The notes: a model not told the origin generated them from the letters alone. 64,000 nt of DNA from Bacteroidales bacterium (GCA_029974835.1 JARKQN010000127.1:39578-103577); one strand, 5' to 3'. Shown: positions 43,305 to 53,177, counted from the first letter of the stretch. Program-made: numbers and translations.

Positions 43305-44069
43305 ATGAAACGTTTTGTCATAATATTGCTTGGGCTGTTTCTGCTTACTCAGTTTTCCGGTGCCCAGCTCTGGAAAACCAAGAGGTATGAAGCAGTGGCT
43401 GGCATAGGGACAGCCCAGTTTTTCGGCGATATAGGAGGTTTTTCGCAGACAGACAACATCCTCGGTATAAGGGATTTCAGTTTCAGGCAGACCCGTTTTA
43501 ACATAAACGGCGGGCTGAAATACAGAATTACCCAGAACCTAAATGCAAAGCTGGGCCTTACATTCGGAATGCTCCATGCAACCGATAAAAGGGGGTCAAA
43601 TGAAGATCGAAGCATGGAGGCCACAACCACTATTTTCGAACCAGACCTGACAGGAGAATTTTACTTCATTAAAAGCCAGAGGGAAAACAGTTACCTGTTC
43701 TCGCGGGGCAGAAAAACACGTTTCAACAATATTATCTCATCGCTCGATTTCTATGTTTTTACAGGTATAGGCGGACTGGCGTACGGTGTAAAAGGAAATG
43801 ATGTGCTCGTAGCCAGGGGTATGGAAGAGGGCGGCTTTACGGCTGTTATTCCCGCAGGTGTCGGCGTTAACCTGCTGATTATGCCTGATTACAATCTTGG
43901 TATGGAGCTTGGAGGAAGATATGCATTCAGCGATTATCTTGATGGTTATACCTCGCCCTACTCGCGTTCCAACGATGTATATTATTTTTTCAGTTTTACT
44001 TTCACTTACAAGCTGCTAACCGGGCGCAACGGTCTGCCTGCTTTTCTGAATGGCGGCAGACGATTCTGA
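43305..44069 (+). CDS. DUF6089-like outer-membrane protein (first)
   Basis: 254 residues: signal peptide (about 1-21), then a beta-barrel-like mature part (EAVAGIGTAQFFGDIGGFSQ, FNINGGLKYRITQNLNAKLG) ending in a terminal Phe (NGGRRF). Sits next to a paralogue and just before uppS and bamA. DUF6089 proteins are recurrent at this locus in Bacteroidota and lack an assigned role; the position points to outer-membrane assembly. Confidence 0.8.
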   Translation: MKRFVIILLGLFLLTQFSGAQLWKTKRYEAVAGIGTAQFFGDIGGFSQTDNILGIRDFSFRQTRFNINGGLKYRITQNLNAKLGLTFGMLHATDKRGSNEDRSMEATTTIFEPDLTGEFYFIKSQRENSYLFSRGRKTRFNNIISSLDFYVFTGIGGLAYGVKGNDVLVARGMEEGGFTAVIPAGVGVNLLIMPDYNLGMELGGRYAFSDYLDGYTSPYSRSNDVYYFFSFTFTYKLLTGRNGLPAFLNGGRRF

Positions 44070-44084
44070 TCCGGAATATTACAG

Positions 44085-44762
44085 ATGAGAAAGATTATAC
44101 TTGTTACTTTTCTTATATCATCGGCCTGCGGTATAAGCGGACAGCGGAATGCTGACTATGGTGTCACCGCAGGTACCACATCTTATATCGGCGACATAAA
44201 TCCGGGCAGGCTTTTTTATTCCGTTCAGCCGGCCGCCGGACTCTTTTACAGGTATAACCTGCATCCCAGGCAATCTCTCAGAATGAATCTTCTGGCAGGC
44301 GGATTGTCGGGGAACGATCTCGATTTCAACAACGATTTTCAGCAGGCAAGGGCCTCGTCCTTCTCGGGAATGGTGGGAGAATGGAGTACCATGTTTGAAT
44401 TTAATTTTTTTCCCTATCATACCCAGGGAAAGAGATGGAAATCAACACCTTATCTTGCCGCCGGAGCCGGCATAGCATTTATTAATACTACTTCCTTCAC
44501 TTATACCCCTGTCATCCCTTTTTCGGCAGGCTTTAAACTGAACTTCTATAAAAATCTGGGTATCGAAGCGGAAATTGGTTTCAGGAAAACTTTTTATGAT
44601 AACTTTGACGGCTTAACTGATCTGACAGATCCGGCAGAAAATGTTTGGCTCCATAACAACGACTGGTATACATACACAGGGTTGTCAGTTACATGGAAAA
44701 TATACAACAAGCTGGCGGGCTGTCCCGTTTACGATGATGTAAGGCTGAAAAGAAAAAGATGA
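44085..44762 (+). CDS. DUF6089-family outer-membrane protein (second)
   Basis: 225 residues: signal peptide (about 1-18), then GVTAGTTSYIGDINPGRLFY, RYNLHPRQSLRMNLLAGGLSG and YLAAGAGIAFINTTS, the standard DUF6089 order. Shares the YxGDI/FFGDI-type motif with its neighbour, so the two look like an old tandem duplication that has diverged far. Begins 15 bp after the first and ends 3 bp before uppS. Confidence 0.83.
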   Translation: MRKIILVTFLISSACGISGQRNADYGVTAGTTSYIGDINPGRLFYSVQPAAGLFYRYNLHPRQSLRMNLLAGGLSGNDLDFNNDFQQARASSFSGMVGEWSTMFEFNFFPYHTQGKRWKSTPYLAAGAGIAFINTTSFTYTPVIPFSAGFKLNFYKNLGIEAEIGFRKTFYDNFDGLTDLTDPAENVWLHNNDWYTYTGLSVTWKIYNKLAGCPVYDDVRLKRKR

Positions 44763-44765
44763 CTC

Positions 44766-45530
44766 ATGACGCTTAGAGACCAGATAAATATCAGAAAGCT
44801 TCCCATGCATATTGCCATCATTATGGATGGTAATGGCCGCTGGGCAAAGCAGCATGGGCTCGAAAGAAATATGGGGCATCAGGAAGGCGCAAAAACCGTA
44901 AGAGAGATTATTGAGGCTTCTGCCGGGCTGGGGCTGAAATACCTGACTCTTTATACCTTCTCCAAGGAAAACTGGAGCAGACCCGACTCCGAAGTAGCCG
45001 CACTGATGGACCTGATGGCCGATTCGCTTAATAAAGAGACGGAAACTCTCTTAAAAAACAATATAAGACTCCTTGTTATAGGAGACCTGAGCAGGCTCGA
45101 TAATGTTATCCGCGGGAAACTGCTCGAAACCATTGAACTGACATCAAAGCTGTCAGGACTAAACCTGATCGTGGCCCTGAGCTACAGTTCAAGATGGGAA
45201 ATCACCGAAGCAGCAAAAAAATATGCCGCCGATATTATTAAAGGTATAGCCGATCCCCTGAAGGATGACGAAAATGCTTTCGGCAGGTACCTCGCAACTT
45301 CCGGCATTCCCGACCCCGAATTACTAATCAGGACCAGCGGAGAGATGAGAATAAGCAACTTTCTCCTCTGGCAGATTGCCTATACCGAACTCTACTTCAC
45401 TGAAATACTTTGGCCCGATTTTCGCAAGGAGAACTTTTACGAGGCCATTATTGATTACCAGAAACGTGAAAGAAGATTTGGAAAAACGAGTGAACAGATT
45501 CTGGAAAATGATAAAAATGTGCAGTTATAA
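44766..45530 (+). CDS. uppS: Isoprenyl transferase (undecaprenyl diphosphate synthase)
   Basis: cis-Prenyltransferase making the undecaprenyl carrier for peptidoglycan and surface glycans. 254 residues. Active-site segment HIAIIMDGNGRWAKQHGLER (about 15-34), YTFSKENWSRP, and the C-terminal RTSGEMRISNFLLWQIAYTE. All catalytic residues (Asp, Arg, Asn-Trp) seen. Its 3' end overlaps the bamA start by 14-23 bases. Confidence 0.97.
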   Translation: MTLRDQINIRKLPMHIAIIMDGNGRWAKQHGLERNMGHQEGAKTVREIIEASAGLGLKYLTLYTFSKENWSRPDSEVAALMDLMADSLNKETETLLKNNIRLLVIGDLSRLDNVIRGKLLETIELTSKLSGLNLIVALSYSSRWEITEAAKKYAADIIKGIADPLKDDENAFGRYLATSGIPDPELLIRTSGEMRISNFLLWQIAYTELYFTEILWPDFRKENFYEAIIDYQKRERRFGKTSEQILENDKNVQL

Positions 45531-48021
45531 AAAAATTATTCCGTTACTGGCTGTTGTTCTGCTGGTTTCTGAATCGTTGCGACTTGAAGCCCAGGTTGCT
45601 ACCAGTACGATTTACGATTACAGGGATATTGAAGATTATATTATCGGTAATATTACCATTTCGGGTGTCAAATACCTCGACTACAACGCACTTATCGGGG
45701 TGTCGGGGTTAAGACAGGGACAGCTTATTACAATTCCGGGAGACGAAATATCGGGTGCAGCACAGAAACTTTGGGCTCAGGGCCTTTTCTCCGACATCAG
45801 GATAACAATATCGGAAATAAGATCTGATACTGTTTTCCTTGATATTTACCTCCAGGAACGACCAAGGCTCTCATCACTGAAAATAGACGGAATAAAGAAA
45901 TCAGAACTGCAGGACATCAAGGATAAGATCAACCTTCCCAACGGTTCTCAGGTTACGGCTTTCATACTTAACAACACCGAGAAAATAATCAAGGACCACT
46001 ATCTCGAAAAAGGATACCTGAATACAGAAGTGAATTTTATTCAGAAGGAGGATCCTGAGAAACCAAACAGCGTGATACTTACAATTGATGTAAATAAAAA
46101 CCAGAAGGTTAAGATTGACAGGATTGAATTTATTGGCAATGAAAACTTTGAGGACAGGAAGCTTAAGCGGCAGATGAAGGGAACCAAGGAGAAGAACTGG
46201 AACTTCCTGAGGTCTTCAAAATATATCTCCGAAAAATTCACCGAGGACCGGGAAAAACTTTACACATTTTATAATGAAAACGGATACAAGGATTTTGCCA
46301 TAGAATCTGACTCTCTATACACTGTTTCGGCCGACAGGGTTGGACTGGTGATTAAAGTTCATGAGGGAAGACAATATTTCCTCCGCAATATTTCATGGGT
46401 CGGAAACAGCATATATCCTACATCACTGCTCGATAAGGTGCTTAATATAGATAAGGGATCGGTTTACAACAAAACACTTCTCGAAAAGAGGCTCAGGGTG
46501 GATGAGGATGCTGTCAGTTCCCTTTATCTCGATAACGGGTATCTCTTTTCAAATCTCACTCCGGTGGAAACCAAAATTGAAGGGGATTCTGTTGACCTGG
46601 AAATAAGAATCTACGAAGGCGATCAGGCTTACCTGAATGATATAATAATTAAAGGTAATACAAGGACAAACGAGCATGTGGCAAGAAGGGAACTCTACAC
46701 ACTCCCCGGAGATCTTTTCAGTAAGGAAAACATTATGAGGAGTGTAAGGCAGATTGGCGTTCTGGGACATTTCGACCCCGAGAAGATAAATCCGCAGCCT
46801 GTTCCCGACCCGATGACAGGAAGTGTTGATCTGTTATACGCCCTTGAGGAACGGGCCAACGACCAGTTTGAGATTTCGGGCGGATGGGGCGCAGGAATGC
46901 TCGTCGGGACAGTAGGCGTCAGGTTCAATAACTTTGCCATGCGCAATTTCTTTAAACTGAATGAATGGAGACCTTACCCTTCGGGTGACGGCCAGTCGCT
47001 CAGTATCCGGGCCCAGTCGAACGGCCGTATTTACCAGTCGTATAATATTTCATTTGTTGAGCCGTGGCTGGGCGGTAAAAAACCTAATACTTTTTCGATC
47101 TCTCTCTACAGATCACTCATGACCAACGGTCAGAAAAAGAATGAAGACGGAAGACAATCAATGATAATCGACGGCGCCTCAATAGGTCTGGGAAAAAGAC
47201 TCGAATGGCCCGACGACTGGTTCTCGCTTTACGGAGAACTGAACTACCAGAGATACAACCTGAACAACTATACGATGTACAGCTTCCTTTTCGATAACGG
47301 AAATGCAAATATGTTCACCGTAACAGGAAGGCTGACACGTTTCTCGACAGCACCAAACCTTATTTATCCGCGAAGCGGTTCAAGTTTCTCCCTGTCACTT
47401 CAGATTACACCCCCTTATTCACTCTTCAGCAAAACAGACTATGCAAACGCCACCGATGAAGTAAAATACAAGTGGATAGAATTTCATAAATGGGTGTTCA
47501 AAGCCGACTACTACTTCCCGCTCAGCAGAAATGATAAGCTTATTCTCAACACTAAATTCGCATTCGGTTACCTCGGGTATTTTAATAAGGATATAGGACC
47601 ATCACCCTTTGAAAACTTCTATCTTGGCGGCGACGGCATGACAGGTTATAGTTTCTATGGCCGGGAAGTCATAGCACTGAGGGGATACACAAACGGGTCA
47701 CTTACACCCCGTGACCCTGTTAAAGGATCTTATTCCGGAAACGTTTATTCAAAAATCACCTTTGAAATCAGGTACCCGATTACCCTTAACCAGCAGGCTA
47801 CCATTTACGGACTTACATTCCTTGAGGCAGGGAAAGCATGGTACGAGCTGAAAGAATACAATCCTTTCAGGATGAACAGGTCGGCAGGTATCGGAATAAG
47901 AGCAAACCTGCCAATGTTCGGTCTGCTTGGTGTTGACTGGGGGTACGGTTTCGACGCAGTGCCCGGAAACCCCGATGCAAATAAATCGCAGTTCCATTTC
48001 GTGATTGGCCAGCAGTTTTAA
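45508..48021 (+). CDS. bamA: BamA outer-membrane protein assembly factor
   Basis: Central barrel of the BAM complex that inserts outer-membrane proteins. 837 residues from the ATG at 45508 (45517 also possible); the frame is open further upstream inside uppS but only the short start gives a signal peptide (YKKIIPLLAVVLLVSES). Five POTRA domains fill about 40-440 (LKIDGIKKSELQDIKDKINL, KIDRIEFIGNENFEDRKLKR) and the 16-strand barrel about 450-837, with a terminal Phe (HFVIGQQF) that forms the barrel signal. Followed by two OmpH/Skp genes, its chaperones. Confidence 0.96.
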   Translation: MIKMCSYKKIIPLLAVVLLVSESLRLEAQVATSTIYDYRDIEDYIIGNITISGVKYLDYNALIGVSGLRQGQLITIPGDEISGAAQKLWAQGLFSDIRITISEIRSDTVFLDIYLQERPRLSSLKIDGIKKSELQDIKDKINLPNGSQVTAFILNNTEKIIKDHYLEKGYLNTEVNFIQKEDPEKPNSVILTIDVNKNQKVKIDRIEFIGNENFEDRKLKRQMKGTKEKNWNFLRSSKYISEKFTEDREKLYTFYNENGYKDFAIESDSLYTVSADRVGLVIKVHEGRQYFLRNISWVGNSIYPTSLLDKVLNIDKGSVYNKTLLEKRLRVDEDAVSSLYLDNGYLFSNLTPVETKIEGDSVDLEIRIYEGDQAYLNDIIIKGNTRTNEHVARRELYTLPGDLFSKENIMRSVRQIGVLGHFDPEKINPQPVPDPMTGSVDLLYALEERANDQFEISGGWGAGMLVGTVGVRFNNFAMRNFFKLNEWRPYPSGDGQSLSIRAQSNGRIYQSYNISFVEPWLGGKKPNTFSISLYRSLMTNGQKKNEDGRQSMIIDGASIGLGKRLEWPDDWFSLYGELNYQRYNLNNYTMYSFLFDNGNANMFTVTGRLTRFSTAPNLIYPRSGSSFSLSLQITPPYSLFSKTDYANATDEVKYKWIEFHKWVFKADYYFPLSRNDKLILNTKFAFGYLGYFNKDIGPSPFENFYLGGDGMTGYSFYGREVIALRGYTNGSLTPRDPVKGSYSGNVYSKITFEIRYPITLNQQATIYGLTFLEAGKAWYELKEYNPFRMNRSAGIGIRANLPMFGLLGVDWGYGFDAVPGNPDANKSQFHFVIGQQF

Positions 48022-48044
48022 AGTTTAACCAAAAAAAGAAAATT

Positions 48045-48560
48045 ATGAAAAAAATAGCATTAATTACAGCAGCACTACTTCTGACATCGGCCTTTGCCTC
48101 TGCCCAGAAGTACGGATTTGTCGACACAGACTATATCAGGAAAAACATCCCTGCATTCAATACCGCCCAGGAACAACTCGACAAACTCTCAAAACAATGG
48201 GAGAAAGAGGTTGCCGACGGCTATGCAGAGGTTGAGAAAATGTACAAAGCATACCAGAATGAGGTGGTGCTCCTTTCACAGGATATGAAGGCAAAAAGGG
48301 AAGAGGCGATCATTAACAAGGAGCGTGAGGTGAAAGAACTCCAGAACAAATATTTTGGCGTGGAAGGTGAATTATTCAAGAAAAGGGAAGAACTGGTGAA
48401 ACCAATCCAGGATGAGATTCTGAAGGCGATCAAAACCATTGCCGCTGAAGGCAGCTACGCGGTGATTTTTGATACCGCCGCCGGAGGAAATGTCCTTTTC
48501 GCAAACCCGAAATATGATATCAGCGACCAGGTTCTGGAGAAATTGGGATATAAAAATTAA
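48045..48560 (+). CDS. OmpH/Skp-family periplasmic chaperone (first)
   Basis: 171 residues: signal peptide (about 1-19, ending ASA), then a short strand (YGFVDTDYIRKNIPAF) and a long coiled coil (about 40-120) closing with the second half of the head strand (YAVIFDTAAGGNVLFANP). This is the Skp trimer plan; Skp holds unfolded barrels for BamA. 23 bp after bamA. Confidence 0.92.
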   Translation: MKKIALITAALLLTSAFASAQKYGFVDTDYIRKNIPAFNTAQEQLDKLSKQWEKEVADGYAEVEKMYKAYQNEVVLLSQDMKAKREEAIINKEREVKELQNKYFGVEGELFKKREELVKPIQDEILKAIKTIAAEGSYAVIFDTAAGGNVLFANPKYDISDQVLEKLGYKN

Positions 48561-48565
48561 TTGTA

Positions 48566-48573
48566 TATTTTTG
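48566..48573 (+). promoter_or_regulatory. -7 box between the OmpH genes
   Basis: TATTTTTG, an exact match 24 bases before the second OmpH ATG; it could give the second chaperone its own start besides read-through from bamA. Confidence 0.5.
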
Positions 48574-48597
48574 TCGAAATAAACTTAAATTCATTTT

Positions 48598-49119
48598 ATG
48601 AAAAGGCTTTTTTTAATTATAGCAGCCATTGCGCTCTTTTCAGGCGCAGGTCTGAAGGTAGAGGCTCAGACCATGAAATTCGGTCATATTAATACTGATG
48701 AACTTATCCGGGCAATGCCTGAATATGATTCCGCTATGGCAAAGCTTCAGAGAGAGCAGAAGCAATTACTGAATACTCTCGAAATAATGCAGGTGGAATT
48801 CAATAACAAGTATGAGGCATATAACAAAGAGGCCAAGAACCTGACCGACCTGGTACGCCAGACTAAAGAACAGGAACTTGCCGATATGAGCAAACGGATC
48901 CAGGATTTCCAGGTTCAGGCTCAGAACCAGCTCCAGGAAGTACAGGCGAACCTTACAAAACCTATTTTCGATAAGGTTGAAAAGGCAATAAAGGACGTCG
49001 GGAAAGAAGGAGGTTTTATCTATGTCTTCGATGTGGCACAGTCGCAGATAAGATATTTTGACGAGACAAAAAGTGTAAATGTTTTGCCGCAGGTCAAGGC
49101 AAAACTCGGCTTAAAATAA
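48598..49119 (+). CDS. OmpH/Skp-family periplasmic chaperone (second)
   Basis: 173 residues: signal peptide (about 1-23, ending VEAQ), then KFGHINTDELIRAMPEYDSA, a coiled coil (about 45-125) and GGFIYVFDVAQSQIRYF, the Skp layout. It is diverged from the first copy, as usual for the OmpH pair after bamA in this phylum. Ends before a terminator. Confidence 0.92.
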   Translation: MKRLFLIIAAIALFSGAGLKVEAQTMKFGHINTDELIRAMPEYDSAMAKLQREQKQLLNTLEIMQVEFNNKYEAYNKEAKNLTDLVRQTKEQELADMSKRIQDFQVQAQNQLQEVQANLTKPIFDKVEKAIKDVGKEGGFIYVFDVAQSQIRYFDETKSVNVLPQVKAKLGLK

Positions 49120-49135
49120 GTTTTCATGGCTATTG

Positions 49136-49186
49136 AAGGCATCCTCCCTGTGTTTGTAAAATAAGGGTTGGATGTCTTCTTTTTTC
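49136..49186 (+). terminator. Terminator after the OmpH pair
   Basis: A 9-bp stem (AAGGCATCC with GGATGTCTT, one G-U pair) around an inner CCCT/AGGG stem, followed by a T-rich run (TTCTTTTTT). It closes the bamA-ompH transcript 16 bases after the stop. Confidence 0.75.
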
Positions 49187-49241
49187 TGTTATTTTATTAA
49201 CAGCAGTTTTGCAAATATTTTTCTGATAACAGATTTTAAAA

Positions 49242-50045
49242 TTGGACAAGAGACCTGTCGGAGTGTTTGATTCGGGAGTAGGTGGGCTCACGGTGGCTCA
49301 CGCTCTTAAACAGTTAATGCCGGGAGAAAATCTGGTATATTTCGGCGATACCGCCCACCTTCCTTACGGAGATAAATCGGAAGAGGCCATAAGGCAATAT
49401 TCAGAAAAAATTATTGAATATCTCCTCTCTCTTGATGCCAAAGCCATTCTTGTTGCCTGCAACTCAGCCTCCGCTTCTGCCTACAACTACCTTGTATCTG
49501 AATTTGACGGAAAGGTAATTATAATGGACGTGATAACCCCTGTGATTGAGTACGTTGTAAACCGGCAGTACAAAAAAATTGGCGTCATTGGCACAAAACG
49601 CACCATCAGTTCAGGCGTTTACCCGGGTAATATCACTGAAAAATCCCCCGGCACAACAGTCGTTTCGCTTGCAACACCCATGCTTGTGCCAATGATAGAG
49701 GAGGGTTTCATCTATGATGATATCAGCAACCGGATCATCAGCGCTTACCTGTCAAACGAAATTTTCGAGGGGATAGAGGCCCTTATCCTGGGATGTACGC
49801 ATTATCCCATTATCCGCAATCAGATCAGCAGGTTCTTTAACTTCAACGTTGAAATTATCGACTCTTCCAAAATTGTTGCCGCCGCATTCCGCAACCTGCT
49901 TGAATCGCACAATATTCTCAATACGGGCAATAACGGCACCGACAGGTTTTTTGTTTCAGATTATACCGACTTCTTCGGAAAGATCGCCAGAATGTTCTTC
50001 GAGAAGGAAATTAATCTGGTAAAATCCGATATCTGGGCAACCTGA
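49242..50045 (+). CDS. murI: Glutamate racemase
   Basis: Makes D-glutamate for peptidoglycan. 267 residues from a TTG start; in the same frame the only other starts back to a stop are ATT/TTA, so TTG is the best choice. Active site: GVFDSGVGGLT (Asp), LVACNSASA (first Cys), LILGCTHYPIIR (second Cys). Own leader after the OmpH terminator. Confidence 0.96.
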   Translation: MDKRPVGVFDSGVGGLTVAHALKQLMPGENLVYFGDTAHLPYGDKSEEAIRQYSEKIIEYLLSLDAKAILVACNSASASAYNYLVSEFDGKVIIMDVITPVIEYVVNRQYKKIGVIGTKRTISSGVYPGNITEKSPGTTVVSLATPMLVPMIEEGFIYDDISNRIISAYLSNEIFEGIEALILGCTHYPIIRNQISRFFNFNVEIIDSSKIVAAAFRNLLESHNILNTGNNGTDRFFVSDYTDFFGKIARMFFEKEINLVKSDIWAT

Positions 50046-50135
50046 CCTGCAGATCAGTATTTTATACGGGCAAATCATGATTAAAATCATAAATGATTGA
50101 TGATTAATGTCCGGTTTTTCATTCAATTAATACCG

Positions 50136-50143
50136 TAACTTTG
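50136..50143 (+). promoter_or_regulatory. korAB promoter (-7 box)
   Basis: TAACTTTG fits TAnnTTTG, 94 bases before the korA ATG, so the transcript has a leader of about 88 bases. That leader shows no strong hairpin. No good -33 box. Confidence 0.55.
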
Positions 50144-50237
50144 CAAACCAAAGATACTTTTCAAGGCAGGTAAACAGGCATAAGTACGGCATGATAATTA
50201 TGCATCCTGATTCAGTAAGTTAAAATAACACTACATT

Positions 50238-52079
50238 ATGAGCAAAAAACCACAGATTGTAGAGAAGGATGAGGTGGTAATCAGATTCTCGGGCGATTCG
50301 GGCGACGGAATGCAGCTTACCGGCACACTCTTTTCCGATACTGCAGCCCTCTACGGGAATGACCTTGCTACTTTTCCCGATTATCCTGCCGAGATAAGGG
50401 CCCCCCAGGGAACAGTCGGAGGTGTGTCGGGTTTCACCGTTCACCTTGGCCATTACGACGTCAGTACACCCGGCGATTACGCCGACGTGCTCGTGGCAAT
50501 GAACCCCGCTGCAATAAAAGCCAACGTGGCATGGATAAAGGAGGGCAGTACAATTATTTACGATAAGGACAATTTCACAGAGAAAAATATTCAGAAGGCA
50601 GGTTATATCTCAGACCCTGTCGCCGAAGAAAAACTTGACGGTTACAACATCATCGCTGCTCCAATTACCTCAATGGTAAAAGAGGCCCTTAAGGATTTCG
50701 GACTTGATCCGAAATCAGTACTCCGTACCAAAAACATGTTTGCCCTTGGAATGGTTTACTGGATGTTCGACCGCAAACTGGCATATACTGAGGATTATTG
50801 CGACACCAAGTTCAAAAACAAACCGGAGATTGCCCGGGCCAACAAGATTGCCCTTCGGGCAGGCTATTACTACGCCGAAACCATCGAAGCGCTTACGCCC
50901 GTACGCATAAATCCTGCAAGCATTGCCAAAGGCAGGTATCGCAACATAAACGGCAATACGGCCACGGCCTGGGGCTTTCTGGCTGCAGCCGAAAAGGCTG
51001 GACTGAAACTGTACATTGGCTCCTATCCCATTACTCCTGCAACAGGCATACTCGAAGAGCTTGCCGCCAGGAAGGATCTTGGTGTTATAAGCTTTCAGGC
51101 CGAAGATGAAATTGCCGGAATATGCTCGGCTATAGGTGCATCTTTTTCCGGCTATCTGGCGGTCACCACCACTTCGGGGCCAGGTCTTGCACTGAAATCA
51201 GAAGCCATCGGACTGGCAGTGATGGCCGAACTGCCACTGGTAGTTGTTGATGTTCAGCGCGGAGGCCCTTCCACCGGACTCCCGACAAAAACGGAACAGT
51301 CCGACCTATTCCAGGCACTTTACGGCCGTAACGGCGAATGTCCGGTGGTCGTAATGGCAGCCACTTCACCATCAGATTGTTTCAGATTCGCATTCGAAGC
51401 CGCAAGGATTGCCATCGAACACATGACTCCCGTTCTGCTTCTCACCGACGGCTACCTGGCAAACGGATCCGAACCATGGAAAATTCCCGAAATGGAAGCC
51501 CTGCCATCAGTAACACCACCATATCACCAGCCCGCCTCAGGTGAATACATACCCTACCGGAGAGACGAAAAAAGACTCAACAGGTACTGGGCAATACCCG
51601 GAATTCCCGGACTGGAACACCGGATTGGAGGACTTGAAAAAACAATTAAGGGAACAGTATCATATGTGCCGGAGAACCATGAATACATGGTTAAGATGAG
51701 AGATGAAAAGGTTAAGAGAGTCCTGGAAAAGGTACCTGACCTTGAAGTTTTCGGAGATAAGGATGGGGACCTTTTGCTTACAGGCTGGGGCGGAACATAT
51801 GGTCATCTTCTGACGGCTGTCAAAGAACTTAGAGCCGAGGGTTACAGTATTAGCCTGGCAGGATTCAACTATATCAACCCTCTACCTGCAAACACCGCTG
51901 ATGTTTTCAAAAGATTTAAGAAGATTGCAGTGTGTGAACTGAACCTCGGACAGTTTGCAGATTACCTCAGAATGAAACTGCAGGATTTCCGTTATTATCA
52001 GCTCAATAAGGTGCAGGGACTTCCCTTTACAGTAAAGGAAATAAAAGAGTTTTGTATTAAACTGCTGGAGGAAAAGTAA
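50238..52079 (+). CDS. korA: 2-oxoacid:ferredoxin oxidoreductase, alpha subunit (gamma-alpha fusion)
   Basis: Subunit of a 2-oxoacid (probably 2-oxoglutarate):ferredoxin oxidoreductase that makes succinyl-CoA and reduced ferredoxin. 613 residues: N-terminal gamma domain (about 12-190; RFSGDSGDGMQLTGTLFSDT), then the alpha domain (about 210-613; AEDEIAGICSAIGASFSG, GPSTGLPTKTEQSDLFQALYG). The alpha/gamma order and length are those of Bacteroidota KorA/2-oxoglutarate enzymes. Last base of the stop overlaps the ATG of korB. Substrate (2-oxoglutarate or other 2-oxoacid) is from family likeness. Confidence 0.93.
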   Translation: MSKKPQIVEKDEVVIRFSGDSGDGMQLTGTLFSDTAALYGNDLATFPDYPAEIRAPQGTVGGVSGFTVHLGHYDVSTPGDYADVLVAMNPAAIKANVAWIKEGSTIIYDKDNFTEKNIQKAGYISDPVAEEKLDGYNIIAAPITSMVKEALKDFGLDPKSVLRTKNMFALGMVYWMFDRKLAYTEDYCDTKFKNKPEIARANKIALRAGYYYAETIEALTPVRINPASIAKGRYRNINGNTATAWGFLAAAEKAGLKLYIGSYPITPATGILEELAARKDLGVISFQAEDEIAGICSAIGASFSGYLAVTTTSGPGLALKSEAIGLAVMAELPLVVVDVQRGGPSTGLPTKTEQSDLFQALYGRNGECPVVVMAATSPSDCFRFAFEAARIAIEHMTPVLLLTDGYLANGSEPWKIPEMEALPSVTPPYHQPASGEYIPYRRDEKRLNRYWAIPGIPGLEHRIGGLEKTIKGTVSYVPENHEYMVKMRDEKVKRVLEKVPDLEVFGDKDGDLLLTGWGGTYGHLLTAVKELRAEGYSISLAGFNYINPLPANTADVFKRFKKIAVCELNLGQFADYLRMKLQDFRYYQLNKVQGLPFTVKEIKEFCIKLLEEK

Positions 52080-53101
52080 TGGAAGAAAACAAGGACTTAA
52101 AATACACCCCGAAAGATTTCAAAAGCGACCAGGAAGTAAGGTGGTGCCCCGGCTGCGGGGATCATGCCATCCTGTCCGAAATTCAGAAGGCTCTCTCTGA
52201 AATGGGGATCCCGAAAGAAAAATATGTTTTCGTTTCGGGCATAGGATGTTCATCCCGACTCCCATACTACATGAATACCTACGGTTTCCACGGTATCCAT
52301 GGAAGGGCGGCCGCCATTGCAACCGGAGTTAAAACTGCAAGGCCCGACCTTTCGGTATGGGTGATGACCGGCGATGGAGATTCTCTTGCAATTGGCGGAA
52401 ACCACTTCATTCATGCCGTAAGAAGAAACATCGATATAAACCTGGTGCTCTTTAACAATGAAATCTACGGACTGACTAAGGGCCAGTATTCACCAACCTC
52501 AGGAAGGGGACATGTTACAAAAACATCCCCTTTCGGAACTCTCGAGGAACCGTTTTCCGTCGGCGAGCTTGTTATAGGTGCCCGCGGAAAATTCTTTGCA
52601 AGAACCATCGACAGCAACGTGAGCCTTTCTACGGAGATCTTTACCAAAGCCGCAAAACATAAAGGCACATCGGTCGTGGAAGTACTGCAGAACTGCGTCA
52701 TTTTCAATGACGGCGTTCATGATATTTATGCAGGCAAGGAGGTTAAGGAAGACCGGACAATCACACTCAGGCACGGCGAACCGATGATCTTCGGCAAGGA
52801 CCGGAAGAGCGGTCTGATTCTGGAAGGCCTTAAATTAAAGGTGGTGAAAATAGGGGAGAACGGAGTTACCGAAAAAGACATACTGGTGCACGATGCCCAC
52901 GAACCCAACCCTGGTATTCATTATTTTCTTGCAAACATGCGATATCCTGAGTACCCTGTTGCACTGGGCGTTATAAGAGAGGTTGAAGGTGAGTCGTACG
53001 AAACGGCCGTTCATGCACAGATAGAAAAGGTTAAAGCGGGTTCAAAGATAAAATGCATGAATGACCTTCTGAATTCCGGAACTGTCTGGGATGTTGAATA
53101 A
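52079..53101 (+). CDS. korB: 2-oxoacid:ferredoxin oxidoreductase, beta subunit
   Basis: 340 residues. Cys motif VRWCPGCGDHAIL near the N-terminus, SGIGCSSRLPYYMNTYGFHG, and the thiamine diphosphate motif MTGDGDSLAIGGNH ending in LFNNEIYGLTKGQYSP. It partners korA, whose stop overlaps its start by one base, so the two are translated together. No separate ferredoxin-like delta subunit is present, which is normal for this two-subunit form. Confidence 0.93.
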   Translation: MEENKDLKYTPKDFKSDQEVRWCPGCGDHAILSEIQKALSEMGIPKEKYVFVSGIGCSSRLPYYMNTYGFHGIHGRAAAIATGVKTARPDLSVWVMTGDGDSLAIGGNHFIHAVRRNIDINLVLFNNEIYGLTKGQYSPTSGRGHVTKTSPFGTLEEPFSVGELVIGARGKFFARTIDSNVSLSTEIFTKAAKHKGTSVVEVLQNCVIFNDGVHDIYAGKEVKEDRTITLRHGEPMIFGKDRKSGLILEGLKLKVVKIGENGVTEKDILVHDAHEPNPGIHYFLANMRYPEYPVALGVIREVEGESYETAVHAQIEKVKAGSKIKCMNDLLNSGTVWDVE

Positions 53102-53144
53102 ACCCGTTGATTACCGCCGGGTATTTTCCTGTCTTTATATTTAG

Positions 53145-53152
53145 TATTTTTG
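53145..53152 (+). promoter_or_regulatory. Promoter of the receiver/PEP-synthase-like gene (-7 box)
   Basis: TATTTTTG, exact -7 match 26 bases before the ATG at 53178. Start near 53158, leader about 20 bases. Confidence 0.55.
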
Positions 53153-53177
53153 ATCCGTACCTCAATCGTCGCTTTAT

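Noticed and set aside
45376..45507. Upstream extension of bamA into uppS
   Set aside because: The extra 44 codons would precede the signal peptide and lie wholly within uppS; the start at 45508 gives a normal signal sequence.
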